Source: Micromonospora echinaurantiaca
Lineage (GTDB): Bacteria > Actinomycetota > Actinomycetes > Mycobacteriales > Micromonosporaceae
Assembly: GCF_900090235.1 (NCBI RefSeq)
Contig: NZ_LT607750.1
Coordinates: 5,633,001-5,697,000, forward strand
Direction of reading: 5' to 3'
Length of the DNA stretch: 64,000 nucleotides
The position numbers and the translations under genes were made by a program. The notes under the pieces are model-generated. The model had not been told where the DNA came from and searched no databases. It saw only the letters and a program-made list of their open reading frames with translations. How positions within the stretch are numbered: the stretch's first letter is position 1; each line of letters starts with the position of its first letter. This document shows, in pieces, positions 9,885 to 20,843 of the stretch.

Positions 9885-9929
9885 CGGTCTGAAACGGGCA
9901 AACCAAACAGCCCGCCGATCCCCTACACC

Positions 9930-10676
9930 TTAGCGTCCCTCCCCCGTGGCGACATCGCTCATTCCTTTCATGATCCCTTCGATCTTCCAGTAGAGCCGGC
10001 TCGACTGCGGGACGTAGACCGTGAGGCATCCCCGATACTCCGCACCGACGTTCTGTCGCGTCGTCCCCGGTCGGTGGCGCTTGAGCGAGGACCGCTGGAA
10101 CTCCTCGGGCGGCACCCCGACCAGGTCGGCCCACCAGCGCACCGCCGCCGCCTCGTCCGCGGTCTCGTGAATGTGGACCCGGAACCGCAGGGCATCGCGA
10201 GCGACGCCGAGCGCCTCGACGAACCGCACGAACAGCAACACCAGCATCGGGTCGCTGTTGACGAACTTGAGCCGGCAGTCGTTGGGCCGCCAGGGTTTCG
10301 CCTTGGCGCCCTCACACCAGTAGATCGCCGCGCCGACCAGGATCAGCTCGCGGTAGCGGAGCCGCTTGACCCAGGCGGCGACCTTGGCCACCGTCTCGGC
10401 CCGCGCGGCGTCCCGGACGGTGCGGTACTCGCCCCACTGCGCGTCGGTCATCACCTTGGAGTGCGCCCGCCGCCGCGCCCTCGCCTCGTCGGAGTCGCGA
10501 TCGAGCGGGAGGTGCCGCACCCACAGATAAGCCGTCGAGGGGGCCACCCCCACCCGCCTCGCAATCTCTGGGACGCTGCGCCCCTGCCGGCGCAGGCGGA
10601 GTGCCGCCTCGTAACGCGGCAACGACGATCGGCGAGGGCTGGGGTGCGCCGGCCCGGCGGCGAGCGGATCGGCCAT
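9930..10676 (-). CDS. HTH protein with LAGLIDADG-like C-terminal region
   Basis: About 248 residues from the ATG at 10676 (a second in-frame ATG is at 10712). The N-terminal 50-60 residues form a helix-turn-helix (GRSVPEIARRVGVAPSTAYL). The C-terminal part (ELILVGAAIYWCEGAK, then RLKFVNSDPMLVLLFVRF) resembles the single-domain LAGLIDADG fold, where an acidic residue follows the first helix and NSD precedes the second. The product may bind DNA and could be a homing-endonuclease relative or a regulator derived from one. Family identity comes from pattern recognition only. It lies 45 bases upstream of tRNA-Gln, transcribed towards it. Confidence 0.55.
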   Translation of the reverse strand: MADPLAAGPAHPSPRRSSLPRYEAALRLRRQGRSVPEIARRVGVAPSTAYLWVRHLPLDRDSDEARARRRAHSKVMTDAQWGEYRTVRDAARAETVAKVAAWVKRLRYRELILVGAAIYWCEGAKAKPWRPNDCRLKFVNSDPMLVLLFVRFVEALGVARDALRFRVHIHETADEAAAVRWWADLVGVPPEEFQRSSLKRHRPGTTRQNVGAEYRGCLTVYVPQSSRLYWKIEGIMKGMSDVATGEGR

Positions 10677-10812
10677 GACCAGCAGGTTAGAACGCACGTA
10701 CGACGTTCTCACCCATTCATTCCCGGAACTCTCCCGTGCGAACCGCGGTGCCTCAAGTTACGGTGACGTAGGCGTAACTTTGCGATCTTGCCCGACCCCT
10801 CTGCGAGGTGCC

Positions 10813-11775
10813 ATGTCGACCGCTCTGCTGGACCCGAACAACGCCGCCGGCCCGAAGCCACTTACCCAGGGCGCCCAGTCTCCAGGCATCCTGGTCGCCC
10901 TCTGGGCGTTCGTCGTGATCCCCTTCGTGGCCCTGATCGCCGCCGTCCCGGTCGCCTGGGGCGGCTGGTTGAGCTGGACCGACGTCGCCATCGCGCTGGT
11001 CTGGTACGTGGTGTCCGGGCTCGGCATCACGGTCGGCTACCACCGCTACTTCACCCACGGCTCGTTCAAGGCCAAGCGGTGGCTGCGGATCGCCCTGGCG
11101 GTCTCCGGTTCGCTGGCGGTGCAGGGCGAGATCATCCAGTGGGTCGCCGACCACCGCCGCCACCACGCCTTCTCCGACCAGGAGGGCGATCCGCACTCGC
11201 CGTGGCGGTTCGGCGAGAGCCTCGGCGGGCTGGCCCGCGGCATGTTCCACGCCCACGTCGGCTGGCTCTTCGGCCGCGAACTGTCCAACCGGGAGCGCTT
11301 CGCGCCGGACCTGCTGGCCGACCGGGACATCAACCGGGTGGACCGGCTCTTCCCGCTGCTGGTCAGCGTCTCGGTGCTCGGCCCGGCGCTGATGGGCGGC
11401 CTGCTCACCTGGTCCTGGCAGGGCGCGCTCACCGCGCTCTTCTGGGGCGGCCTGGTGCGGATCGCCCTGCTGCACCACGTGACCTGGTCGATCAACTCGG
11501 TCTGCCACGTCTACGGTGAGCGCCCGTTCGCGGTGCGCCAGGGCGACCGGGCGTCCAACTTCTGGCCGCTGGCCATCCTGTCCTTCGGCGAGAGCTGGCA
11601 CAACCTGCACCACGCCGACCCGACCAGCGCCCGGCACGGCGTGCTGCGCGGACAGGTGGACATCTCGGCCCGGGTGATCTGGCTGTTCGAGAAGGTCGGT
11701 GCGGCGTACGACGTGCGGTGGCCGAAGCCCGAACGGATCGCCGCGAAGCTCGTCAAGCCGGTCGCCGAGCGGTAA
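10813..11775 (+). CDS. Acyl-CoA/acyl-lipid delta-9 desaturase (membrane fatty-acid desaturase)
   Basis: About 320 residues. The three histidine boxes of membrane di-iron desaturases are clear: HRYFTH, DHRRHH and SWHNLHHADP. Four hydrophobic spans fit an integral membrane enzyme that introduces a cis double bond into acyl chains. The ATG at 10813 follows GCGAGGTGCC; an upstream in-frame start at 10675 is rejected because it lacks conservation. A TetR regulator follows on the same strand about 107 bases downstream and is a plausible regulator of it. Confidence 0.88.
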   Translation: MSTALLDPNNAAGPKPLTQGAQSPGILVALWAFVVIPFVALIAAVPVAWGGWLSWTDVAIALVWYVVSGLGITVGYHRYFTHGSFKAKRWLRIALAVSGSLAVQGEIIQWVADHRRHHAFSDQEGDPHSPWRFGESLGGLARGMFHAHVGWLFGRELSNRERFAPDLLADRDINRVDRLFPLLVSVSVLGPALMGGLLTWSWQGALTALFWGGLVRIALLHHVTWSINSVCHVYGERPFAVRQGDRASNFWPLAILSFGESWHNLHHADPTSARHGVLRGQVDISARVIWLFEKVGAAYDVRWPKPERIAAKLVKPVAER

Positions 11776-11882
11776 ACCGGGCGGTGCCGGTGCGGGTTAC
11801 CTGGCAGTATTGCCGGGTGACCGAGCGAAACGCTGGCTCCATCCCACGACAGGGCGTCACTGAACGCCGGCGAGGTGACGAC

Positions 11883-12572
11883 ATGGCGGACGCCGCGGGC
11901 AGGGATGCGAGCGCCGGCCGGCGGCGGGCGGTGCCAGCGGCGGCGGGCAAGACCACCTCGCGGGTACGCATGTCGGCGGCCCAGCGCCGGGAGCAGTTGA
12001 TCTCGATCGGCCGGCAGATCTTCGCCGAGCGCGGGTTCGACGCCACCTCGATAGAGGAGGTGGCGGCCCGCGCCAAGGTCTCCAAGCCGGTGGTCTACGA
12101 GCACTTCGGCGGCAAGGAGGGGCTCTACGCGGTGGTGGTGGACCGGGAGGTCCGCGCCCTGCTGGACCGGATCACCACCGCGCTGACCGCCGGGCATCCG
12201 CGGGAGCTGCTGGAGCAGGCGGCGCTGGCCCTGCTGACGTACATCGAGGAGGAGACCAGCGGGTTCCGGGTGCTGGTGCGCGAGTCGCCGCTGATGTCGG
12301 CGACCGGCAATTTCAGCAGCGTGATGAACGACGTGGCGCACCAGGTGGAGCACATCCTGGGCGCGGAGTTCTCCAGCCGGGGGTACGACCCGAAGCTGGC
12401 CGAGCTCTACTCGCAGGCGCTGGTGGGCATGGTGGCGTTGATCGGCCGCTGGTGGCTGGAGGTGCGCAAGCCGCGCAAGGAGACGGTGGCCGCGCACCTG
12501 GTGAACCTGGCCTGGAACGGGTTGTCGCACCTGGAGGCCAAGCCGGGCCTGATCACGGTGCGGGGGCGCTGA
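11883..12572 (+). CDS. TetR-family transcriptional regulator
   Basis: About 229 residues. After an Ala-rich N-terminal tail comes a classic TetR DNA-binding domain (RREQLISIGRQIFAERGFDA, then SIEEVAARAKVSKPVVYEHF), about residues 40-90. The C-terminal part is helical and binds an unknown ligand. The ATG at 11883 has GAGGTG five bases upstream. It is co-oriented with the desaturase gene, so control of membrane-lipid desaturation is a reasonable inference, but the sequence does not show it. Confidence 0.85.
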   Translation: MADAAGRDASAGRRRAVPAAAGKTTSRVRMSAAQRREQLISIGRQIFAERGFDATSIEEVAARAKVSKPVVYEHFGGKEGLYAVVVDREVRALLDRITTALTAGHPRELLEQAALALLTYIEEETSGFRVLVRESPLMSATGNFSSVMNDVAHQVEHILGAEFSSRGYDPKLAELYSQALVGMVALIGRWWLEVRKPRKETVAAHLVNLAWNGLSHLEAKPGLITVRGR

Positions 12573-12578
12573 CCGGCC

Positions 12579-13061
12579 TCAGGGCCGGCGCAGGTGGGTC
12601 TCGTGCACCGGGTGGTTCCGGTGCTGCCGCAGCTCCTCGGCGTGCTCGTCGGTGCCGACCTTGTCGTACAGGCCGGTGCCGAGCAGGAGCAGGCCGAAGA
12701 TCATCGACACCACGACGGTGGACATCGAGAAGTTGAGGAAGTTGGCCTCGGTCTGCAGCACGGACATCATGAGGATGCTGGTGACCAGGAAGATGACGCC
12801 GGCGGTCAGGTTCATGTAGTGGCCGAGGTTGCCGCGCCGGGACGCGCCGACGATCAGCACGATCCCGAACACCACGGAGGCCAGCGAGAACGCGAGGTTG
12901 GTGCGGAGCCCGAGCGCCCAGTCGCCGTCGCGCGCGAAGAGCGGGCCACCCCAGGTCAGGGCGACGCCCCAGACGCCGAAGACCAGGATGTAGAGCCCCA
13001 CCAGCCCGGCCAGGACCCGGTAGATCGGTCGCGCCGGGTGGTTCACCGGAAAGTGCACCAT
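12579..13061 (-). CDS. DUF4383 integral membrane protein
   Basis: About 160 residues with four hydrophobic spans. It starts MVHFPVNHPARPIYRVLAG, matching the NHPARPIYR opening of its neighbour at 13209-13664. The ATG at 13061 is preceded by GGAGG. The C-terminus is polar (YDKVGTDEHAEELRQHRNHP). The family is widespread in actinobacteria with no assigned role. Its stop is only seven bases from the convergent tetR stop. Confidence 0.75.
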   Translation of the reverse strand: MVHFPVNHPARPIYRVLAGLVGLYILVFGVWGVALTWGGPLFARDGDWALGLRTNLAFSLASVVFGIVLIVGASRRGNLGHYMNLTAGVIFLVTSILMMSVLQTEANFLNFSMSTVVVSMIFGLLLLGTGLYDKVGTDEHAEELRQHRNHPVHETHLRRP

Positions 13062-13168
13062 CGCCCGTCCTCCGTCCGAATGGCAACAATTCACCAGGAT
13101 TGTCACCCGGGGCGCCGGCACCTGTCCGCCGAACCGCCGGCCACACCCTCGGCCCGGCACGAACGAGA

Positions 13169-13193
13169 GCGGGCCCGGACGAACCGGGCCCGC
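13169..13193 (-). terminator. Hairpin between the two DUF4383 genes
   Basis: A perfect 10-bp stem (GCGGGCCCGG/CCGGGCCCGC) with a five-base loop lies just beyond the stop of the leftward gene ending at 13209. It has no strong U-tract, as usual in high-GC genomes. Likely a terminator for that gene. Confidence 0.6.
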
Positions 13194-13208
13194 GGCAGGG
13201 AGGAGGGA

Positions 13209-13664
13209 TCAGAGGACGAGACGCGCCTTCTCGAACGCCTCGCGCTCCTCGTCGGTGCCGACCTTGCCGTACATCCCGACCATCAGCAGCACCAGGCTGA
13301 GCACCATCAGCACGATGACGGTTGCGACGCTGAAGTTGAAGATGTTCGCCTCGGTCTGCAGGAACGCCAGCCCGGCCAGGCTGACCGCCATCAGCAGGTA
13401 CGCCAGCCACTGGTTGAGCACCACGTCGATGTTGCGGCCGATCGCGGTGCCGGCCAGCACGGCGAGCCCGAGCAGGACGCTGATCAGCGAGAAGCCGAGG
13501 TTGGTGCCCTGCCCGATGGACCGGGTGTCGTCCTGGGCGAGGACCTCGTTGCCGGCGCTCGCGATGATGCCGAGCACGCCGAAGACGACCAGGTACAGAC
13601 CGGTGAGCCCGCCGATCGCCCGGTAGATCGGCCGCGCGGGGTGGTTGACGGGGGTGTGGGCCAT
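13209..13664 (-). CDS. DUF4383 integral membrane protein (paralogue of 12579-13061)
   Basis: About 151 residues with four predicted membrane spans. MAHTPVNHPARPIYRAIGG at the start and LQTEANIFNFS followed by KVGTDEEREAFE at the end align with the neighbouring paralogue, showing tandem duplication. The ATG at 13664 has GGAGA upstream; the longer in-frame start at 13739 is not supported. Function unknown; probably a small membrane protein of the cell envelope. Confidence 0.75.
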   Translation of the reverse strand: MAHTPVNHPARPIYRAIGGLTGLYLVVFGVLGIIASAGNEVLAQDDTRSIGQGTNLGFSLISVLLGLAVLAGTAIGRNIDVVLNQWLAYLLMAVSLAGLAFLQTEANIFNFSVATVIVLMVLSLVLLMVGMYGKVGTDEEREAFEKARLVL

Positions 13665-13778
13665 GTCTGAGTCTCCAACGCCGTTCGGGTGAGGGTTCGC
13701 CGACGATTGTCCCGCACGTCGAGATGTGACGCCGCACACGGGTGCCGCGTGCCGGGCACCCGCCCGCGGCGGGGCCGG

Positions 13779-15578
<1,800 letters not shown>

Positions 15579-15597
15579 TACCCACCTCCCATGATCA

Positions 15598-15621
15598 AGG
15601 CGTCCCGGGTGCGGGACGCCT
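15598..15621 (-). terminator. Hairpin between ispE and the ABC-F gene
   Basis: A perfect 9-bp inverted repeat (AGGCGTCCC/GGGACGCCT) with a six-base loop, downstream of leftward ispE and just upstream of the ABC-F start. Likely terminates ispE transcription. Confidence 0.5.
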
Positions 15622-15785
15622 GCGACAGTTGAGGGTACGCGGGTGCCGCGGCCGTCCGGCCGGGCGTCGGGCCCCCTGTCGGTCAACCGGTCCCCGCTTG
15701 CGCTTGTTCCGTCCGGCCGGAAGGCGGCGTCCGCCGGACAGCCGGGCGGCGGCCGGCCGGGACGGGTGCGCTGGCGGTGGGTGGT

Positions 15786-16739
15786 TCAGACGATGCGCGC
15801 CCCGGCGACCGGTCCGTGGGCCACCCGGGCCTCCCGGCACACCCCGGCGGCCGTCAGGTCGGCGGCGATCCGATCGGCGTGCGCCTCGTCGGTGGCGAGG
15901 AAGACGCAGGTCGGCCCGGAGCCGGAGACGATGCCGGCGAGCGCGCCGGCCGCCTCGCCGGCCTTCAGGGTGGCGGCGAGCGACGGGCGCATGGCCAGCG
16001 CGGCGTCCTGGAGGTCGTTGCCGAGGGCGGCGGCGAGCACCCGCGGGTCGCGCTGGCGCAGCGCGGCGAGCAGCGCGTCGGTGCTGCCGAGCGGGGGGCG
16101 GGCGGCGCCGGCCTCGCGGAGCCGGTCGAGTTCGGCGTAGGCGGCCGGGGTGGAGAGCCCGCCGTCGGCGATGGCCACCACCCAGTGCCAGGAGGTGGGG
16201 CGGGCCAGCACCGGGCTGACCGCCTCGCCCCGGCCGGTGCCCAGCGCGGTGCCGCCGTGGATCAGGAAGGGCACGTCGGAACCGAGGTCGGCGGCGATGC
16301 CGGCGAGTTCGTCGCGGGACAGCCCGGTGCCCCAGAGCGCGTCGCAGGCGACCAGTGCGGCGGCGGCGTCGGCGCTGCCGCCGGCCAGCCCGCCGGCGAG
16401 CGGGATCTGCTTGCGCAGGTGCAGCCGGGCGTGCGGGAGGACGCCGGCGTACCCGGCGAGCGCGTGGGCCGCCCGGATCACCAGGTTGGAGTCGTCCAGG
16501 GCCAGCTCGCCGGTGCCCTCGCCCTCCATGGTGAGGGTGAGCGTGTCGCCCCGGCGGGCGGTCAGCTCGTCGTGGATCGAGATGGCGTGGTAGACGGTGT
16601 TCAGCTCGTGGTAGCCGTCCCGGCGCAGTGGACCCACCCCGAGGTGCAGGTTGACCTTGGCGGGCACCCGTACCCGGACCGGCCCGCTGGCGCCCCGCCG
16701 CCGCGGGTCCTCGTCCTCCGGTCGCCACGCCTCGGTCAC
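15786..16739 (-). CDS. ispE: 4-diphosphocytidyl-2-C-methyl-D-erythritol kinase
   Basis: 317 residues. IspE phosphorylates CDP-methylerythritol in the MEP isoprenoid pathway. The N-terminal VRVPAKVNLHLGVGP contains the substrate-binding Lys-Asn, the GHMP ATP-binding motif is PLAGGLAGGSADAAAAL, and GSGPTCVFL lies near the C-terminus. The order tatD-rsmA-ispE on one strand is the standard actinobacterial arrangement. Confidence 0.95.
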   Translation of the reverse strand: MTEAWRPEDEDPRRRGASGPVRVRVPAKVNLHLGVGPLRRDGYHELNTVYHAISIHDELTARRGDTLTLTMEGEGTGELALDDSNLVIRAAHALAGYAGVLPHARLHLRKQIPLAGGLAGGSADAAAALVACDALWGTGLSRDELAGIAADLGSDVPFLIHGGTALGTGRGEAVSPVLARPTSWHWVVAIADGGLSTPAAYAELDRLREAGAARPPLGSTDALLAALRQRDPRVLAAALGNDLQDAALAMRPSLAATLKAGEAAGALAGIVSGSGPTCVFLATDEAHADRIAADLTAAGVCREARVAHGPVAGARIV

Positions 16740-16884
16740 GGGACGTCGTCCCGGACGCGCGGGCGGACCTCGAACGGCTTTTCCACGATCTGCTCCTCGG
16801 CGCAGTGGCGGCCGGGCTCGCGCCGGCTGCCGACCAGGGGGTACGGGTACACGTGCACCGGCCCTCGGCGGACCCGGCGCCAGC

Positions 16885-17787
16885 CTACTGGGCGTTGGGT
16901 GCGGCGGCCGGAGCCGACGCGGCGATGGCGGCGAACTGCTCCACGGTGAGTGACTCTCCGCGTGCGCCGGGGTCGACCCCGGCCGCGGTGAGCGCGGCGG
17001 CGGCCCGGTCGGCGCCGCCGGCCCAGCCGGCCAACGCGGCGCGCAGGGTCTTGCGGCGCTGCGCGAACGCCGCGTCCACCACGGCGAAGACCCGCTCCCG
17101 GGGCACCTCCGGCCGGGGCGGCTCGCGGCGGGTGAAGGCGACCAGCCCCGAGTCGACGTTCGGCACCGGCCAGAACACGTTCGGCGGCACCCGACCGGCG
17201 GCCCGGGCCGTGGCGTACCAGGCGAGCTTGACCGACGGCACGCCGTACACCTTGGTGCCGGGACCGGCGACCAGCCGGTCGGCCACCTCCTTCTGCACCA
17301 TCACCAGGCCGTGCCGCAGGCTGGGCAGCTCGGCGAGCAGGTGCAGCACCACCGGCACGGCCACGTTGTAGGGCAGGTTCGCCACCAGCGCGGTCGGCGC
17401 CGGGTCGGCCAGTTCGGCGGCGCCGATCCGCAGCGCGTCGGCCCGGTGCACGGTGAGCCGGCCGGCGTCCGGGCCGGCGTGCCGCGCGGCGGTCTCCGGC
17501 AGGGCCCCGGCCAGCACCGGGTCGATCTCGACGGCGTGCACGTGCGCGGCGACCGGGAGCAGGGCCAGGGTGAGCGAACCGAGGCCGGGGCCGACCTCCA
17601 GCGCCACGTCCTCCGGGGCGAGCCCGGCGGCGGTGACGATCCGGCGGACGGTGTTCGGGTCGTGCACGAAGTTCTGGCCCAGCTTCTTGGTGGGCGCGAC
17701 ACCCAGCCGGGCGGCGAGGTCCCGGATCTCCGCCGGGCCGAGCAGGCCGCCCGGCCCGCGCGGCGGCTCGACGCCGGCCGGGCTCAC
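16885..17787 (-). CDS. rsmA: 16S rRNA (adenine1518/1519-N6)-dimethyltransferase
   Basis: 300 residues (also called KsgA). It dimethylates two adjacent adenines in the 3' terminal helix of 16S rRNA late in 30S assembly. Motifs are [14 protein letters not shown] (substrate/AdoMet entry), [14 protein letters not shown] (motif I) and the catalytic NLPYN. The GTG at 17787 overlaps the tatD stop by four bases (GTGA), which fixes the start despite a much longer open frame. The downstream gene is ispE. Confidence 0.95.
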   Translation of the reverse strand: MSPAGVEPPRGPGGLLGPAEIRDLAARLGVAPTKKLGQNFVHDPNTVRRIVTAAGLAPEDVALEVGPGLGSLTLALLPVAAHVHAVEIDPVLAGALPETAARHAGPDAGRLTVHRADALRIGAAELADPAPTALVANLPYNVAVPVVLHLLAELPSLRHGLVMVQKEVADRLVAGPGTKVYGVPSVKLAWYATARAAGRVPPNVFWPVPNVDSGLVAFTRREPPRPEVPRERVFAVVDAAFAQRRKTLRAALAGWAGGADRAAAALTAAGVDPGARGESLTVEQFAAIAASAPAAAPNAQ

Positions 17788-18692
17788 CACGGGCCGAAGA
17801 CCCGGTCGCCGGTGGCGGAGATGGCCGCGCAGAGCTGGTCCAGGTCGGCGCCGGTGGTGGCGGCGAGCGACCGGACGGTCAGCGGGATGAGGTACGAGGC
17901 GTTGGGGCGGCCCCGGTGCGGCATCGGGGTGAGGTACGGGGCGTCGGTCTCCACCAGGAGCTGGTCCAGCGGGGTGAGCGCGGCGGCCTCGCGCAGGGCG
18001 CCGGCGCTGCCGAAGGTGACCGTGCCGGCGAAGCTGAGCAGGTAGCCGCGGCGGACGCACTCGGCGGCGAAGTCGGCGTCGCCGGAGAAGCAGTGCAGCA
18101 CCACGGTGTCCGGCGCGCCCTCGTCGTCGAGGATGCGCAGCACGTCGGCGTGCGCGTCCCGGTCGTGGATGACCAGCGCCTTGCGGTACCGCTTGGCGAT
18201 CGCGATGTGCGCCCGGAAGCTCTCCTCCTGGGCGGCGCGGCCCTCGTCGCCGGTGCGGTAGAAGTCCATCCCGGTCTCGCCGACGCCGCGGACCCGGTCC
18301 CGGGCGGCCAGCGCCTCGATCTCGCGCAGCGCCTCGTCCAGGTCGCCGAGCCGGGGCGCCTCGTTGGGGTGCAGCGCCACGGTGGCCAGCACCGCCGGGT
18401 ACCGCTCGGCGGTCTCCGCGCCCCAGCGGGAGGAGTCCACGTCCACCCCGACCTGCACCAGCCGGTCGACGCCGACCGCGGCGGCGACCGCGACGGCCGC
18501 GGCGACCGGGTCGTCGGCGGGCCCGCCACCGGGTACGCCGGCCTCGCTGACGGTGATGTCGAGGTGGGTGTGGCTGTCCAGCACCGGGCCGGGCAGCGGC
18601 TCGGGCGCGGGCGGGAACTCCCCGGCGCGGCGGGCGGCCCGGGCGCGGCGGGATTCGGCGCGCCCGCTCGTCTCTTCGGTTGGCTCGGTCAT
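17784..18692 (-). CDS. tatD: TatD-family metal-dependent DNase
   Basis: About 302 residues. Metal ligands typical of the TatD amidohydrolase fold are present: DSHTHLD, the GETGMDFYR glutamate, [15 protein letters not shown] and [14 protein letters not shown]. Members are 3'-5' exonucleases or D-aminoacyl-related hydrolases. It has an unusual, basic N-terminal tail of about 50 residues before the first motif. The ATG at 18692 is chosen over one 18 codons earlier. It is coupled to rsmA through a GTGA overlap. Confidence 0.92.
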   Translation of the reverse strand: MTEPTEETSGRAESRRARAARRAGEFPPAPEPLPGPVLDSHTHLDITVSEAGVPGGGPADDPVAAAVAVAAAVGVDRLVQVGVDVDSSRWGAETAERYPAVLATVALHPNEAPRLGDLDEALREIEALAARDRVRGVGETGMDFYRTGDEGRAAQEESFRAHIAIAKRYRKALVIHDRDAHADVLRILDDEGAPDTVVLHCFSGDADFAAECVRRGYLLSFAGTVTFGSAGALREAAALTPLDQLLVETDAPYLTPMPHRGRPNASYLIPLTVRSLAATTGADLDQLCAAISATGDRVFGPW

Positions 18693-18791
18693 CACCCAAA
18701 GGATCACACACCGGCCGGGGCCACCCGACCGCCACCTGATGTTCACCTCGGCTACCCAGGGCGACTCTACGGTCGCGGGGTGGATAAGCGG

Positions 18792-19534
18792 ACGGAGCGC
18801 AGCGGAGTGCCGGCATGAGCGAGCGTCAGCGAGCGAATCATCGACTCAGCGCGGGGGTGCCTCATGGCGGCACGGAGCGCAGCGGAGTGCCGGCATGAGC
18901 GAGCGTCAGCGAGCGAATCATCGACTCAGCGCGGGGGTGCCTCATGGCGGCACGGAGCGCAGCGGAGTGCCGGCATGAGCGAGCGTCAGCGAGCGAATCA
19001 TCGACTCAGCGCGGGGGTGCCTCATGGCGGCACGGAGCGCAGCGGAGTGCCGGCATGAGCGAGCGTCAGCGAGCGAATCATCGACTCAGCGCGGGGGTGC
19101 CTCATGGCGGCACGGAGCGCAGCGGAGTGCCGGCATGAGCGAGCGTCAGCGAGCGAATCATCGACTCAGCGCGGGGGTGCCTCATGGCGGCACGGAGCGC
19201 AGCGGAGTGCCGGCATGAGCGAGCGTCAGCGAGCGAATCATCGACTCAGCGCGGGGGTGCCTCATGGCGGCACGGAGCGCAGCGGAGTGCCGGCATGAGC
19301 GAGCGTCAGCGAGCGAATCATCGACTCAGCGCGGGGGTGCCTCATGGCGGCACGGAGCGCAGCGGAGTGCCGGCATGAGCGAGCGTCAGCGAGCGAATCA
19401 TCGACTCAGCGCGGAGGTGCCTCATGGCGGCACGGAGCGCAGCGGAGTGCCGACATGAGCGAGCGTCAGCGAGCGAATCATCGACTCAGCGCGGAGGTGC
19501 CTCATGGCGGCACGGAGCGCAGCGGAGTGCCGGC
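18792..19534 (+). repeat. 80-bp tandem repeat array (about 9.3 copies) of chained mini-ORFs
   Basis: A repeat of period 80 runs from about 18792 to the start codon of the next gene at 19535. The first seven units are identical; the last two carry single changes (GGGGG to GGAGG; GGCATG to GACATG). Each unit contains GGAG, then seven bases, then ATGAGCGAGCG. The ATGs are at 18815, 18895, 18975, 19055, 19135, 19215, 19295, 19375 and 19455. Each opens a 27-codon frame (starts [10 protein letters not shown], ends ERSGVPA) whose TGA overlaps the next ATG as ATGA, because 84 minus 4 equals 80. The tenth ATG is that of the gene at 19535. It is not a CRISPR array because there are no unique spacers. 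Confidence 0.97.
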
Positions 19535-20776
19535 ATGAGTGTCCTGCCCCAGGCCGGTGGGGACGCCGGTCAGCGGACCGGGCTGCGGGTGGCGTACGGC
19601 GGCGCGGTGTACCCGGCCGAGGAGATCGCCCGGGGTGCGGCGTACGAGTTGTTCAGCGCCGACGAGGTGGCCGGCTTCGAGCGGTCGCCGCGGCCGGGCA
19701 GCGCGCTGCCGTGGCGCCGGTTCGTGCACGTCACCGAGGTGAGCGCGGTGTACGGGGCGCCGGTGCCGGCCGAGGAGCCGGAGGCGCCGCTGATGCTGCC
19801 GGCGCACCGGGAGCACGGCTGGGCGCAGGTGCAGCAGTTGAGCCAGCAGCCGGCCGCGGCCGGCGACCCGGTGCTCGCCGCGGTGCGCGGCTCGGCGGTG
19901 ATCCGGCGGGGCACCCGGATGGTGAAGGTGCTCTCCCCGGGGCAGCTCGCCGGTCACCTGCGGGGCTGGCTGCCGCACGGGTTCTGCTACCGGGAACACG
20001 ACGTGGCGCACCTGCGCGGCGCGGCGGCCACCGCGGTGCTGCGTACCGACTCCGACAGCGGGCCGGGCGACGTGACGTACGTGCTGCGCTGGCGGGCGGC
20101 CGACCCGGGCGACTACGCGGCGCCGGTCGGCGCGGCGCACCGGGGGCTGACCGCGCTGCCGCCCCGGGACCGGCTGGGCCCGCCGGTGCTGGGCACCGGG
20201 TTCGTGCCGAGCGGCAGCCAGCTCGTCCCGGAGTTCGTCACCCGGGACTTCGCCGACCTGCCGATGCCGGCGAACGCCACCCTGCTCGCCTACCCGGCCG
20301 AGGGGGTGGAGGTGGTGCTCTACAGCTACCAGGCGGAGCAGCGGGGCTGGCTGCGGATGGTCGGCCCGCAGTGGCGGCACCTGCTCGCCGCGGTGCCCGG
20401 GCTCTCCCCCGACCAGGAGTACCTGCCGACCGGCGAGGTGCCCCGCTCGACCCAGTTGGTCGGCGCGTACGCCGGCGGCGAGTACGAGGCGGTGGCCGAC
20501 CTGCCCGGCGGGTTCCGGGTGCTGGCGATGACCCGGGCCGCCCGCTACCCGGTCGACGCGGTGGCCCGGCGGCTGCGCCACGCCCGTTGGCGGGGGGTGG
20601 ACTGCCTGGTGCTCCGGGAGGAGGCCGGCTGGCTGCGGATCCGGCTCCGCCGGCCGGATCCGGACGCGGTGGTCGCGACCGGGGCGCAGTGCCAGGAACG
20701 GGGCGTCTACGAGACCTGGGCGCCGGCCGCCGAGGTCACCGACGACCGGGTGGTGGACCTGCCCTATCAGCTCTGA
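19535..20776 (+). CDS. Unrecognised protein behind the 80-bp array
   Basis: 413 residues from the ATG that ends the repeat array (MSVLPQAGGDAG). I do not recognise the family. It is soluble-looking, without signal peptide or membrane span. It seems to hold repeated beta-rich units; RRGTRMVKVLSPGQL and VVLYSYQAEQRGWLRM are typical stretches, and the C-terminal half has two segments that echo each other (GWLRMV and GWLRIRLRR). The frame stays open upstream into the array to 19424, but those codons are repeat sequence. Its ribosome site (GGAG) is supplied by the last repeat unit. Confidence 0.7.
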   Translation: MSVLPQAGGDAGQRTGLRVAYGGAVYPAEEIARGAAYELFSADEVAGFERSPRPGSALPWRRFVHVTEVSAVYGAPVPAEEPEAPLMLPAHREHGWAQVQQLSQQPAAAGDPVLAAVRGSAVIRRGTRMVKVLSPGQLAGHLRGWLPHGFCYREHDVAHLRGAAATAVLRTDSDSGPGDVTYVLRWRAADPGDYAAPVGAAHRGLTALPPRDRLGPPVLGTGFVPSGSQLVPEFVTRDFADLPMPANATLLAYPAEGVEVVLYSYQAEQRGWLRMVGPQWRHLLAAVPGLSPDQEYLPTGEVPRSTQLVGAYAGGEYEAVADLPGGFRVLAMTRAARYPVDAVARRLRHARWRGVDCLVLREEAGWLRIRLRRPDPDAVVATGAQCQERGVYETWAPAAEVTDDRVVDLPYQL

Positions 20777-20843
20777 CCGGAATACCGGCCCACGCCGTGG
20801 GAATGCGCCGAGCCGACGACGAGCCCGGAGTTCAGGAGTGAGC

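Noticed and set aside
18864..19458. Overlapping 64-residue open frames inside the array
   Set aside because: They begin at another ATG (ATGGCGGCAC) and cross units in rotating frames. They lack a good ribosome site, whereas the 27-codon frames have one, so the longer frames are treated as by-products of the repeat.
18792..19534. The 80-bp array as a CRISPR
   Set aside because: The units are nearly identical throughout with no unique spacers and no cas genes nearby.
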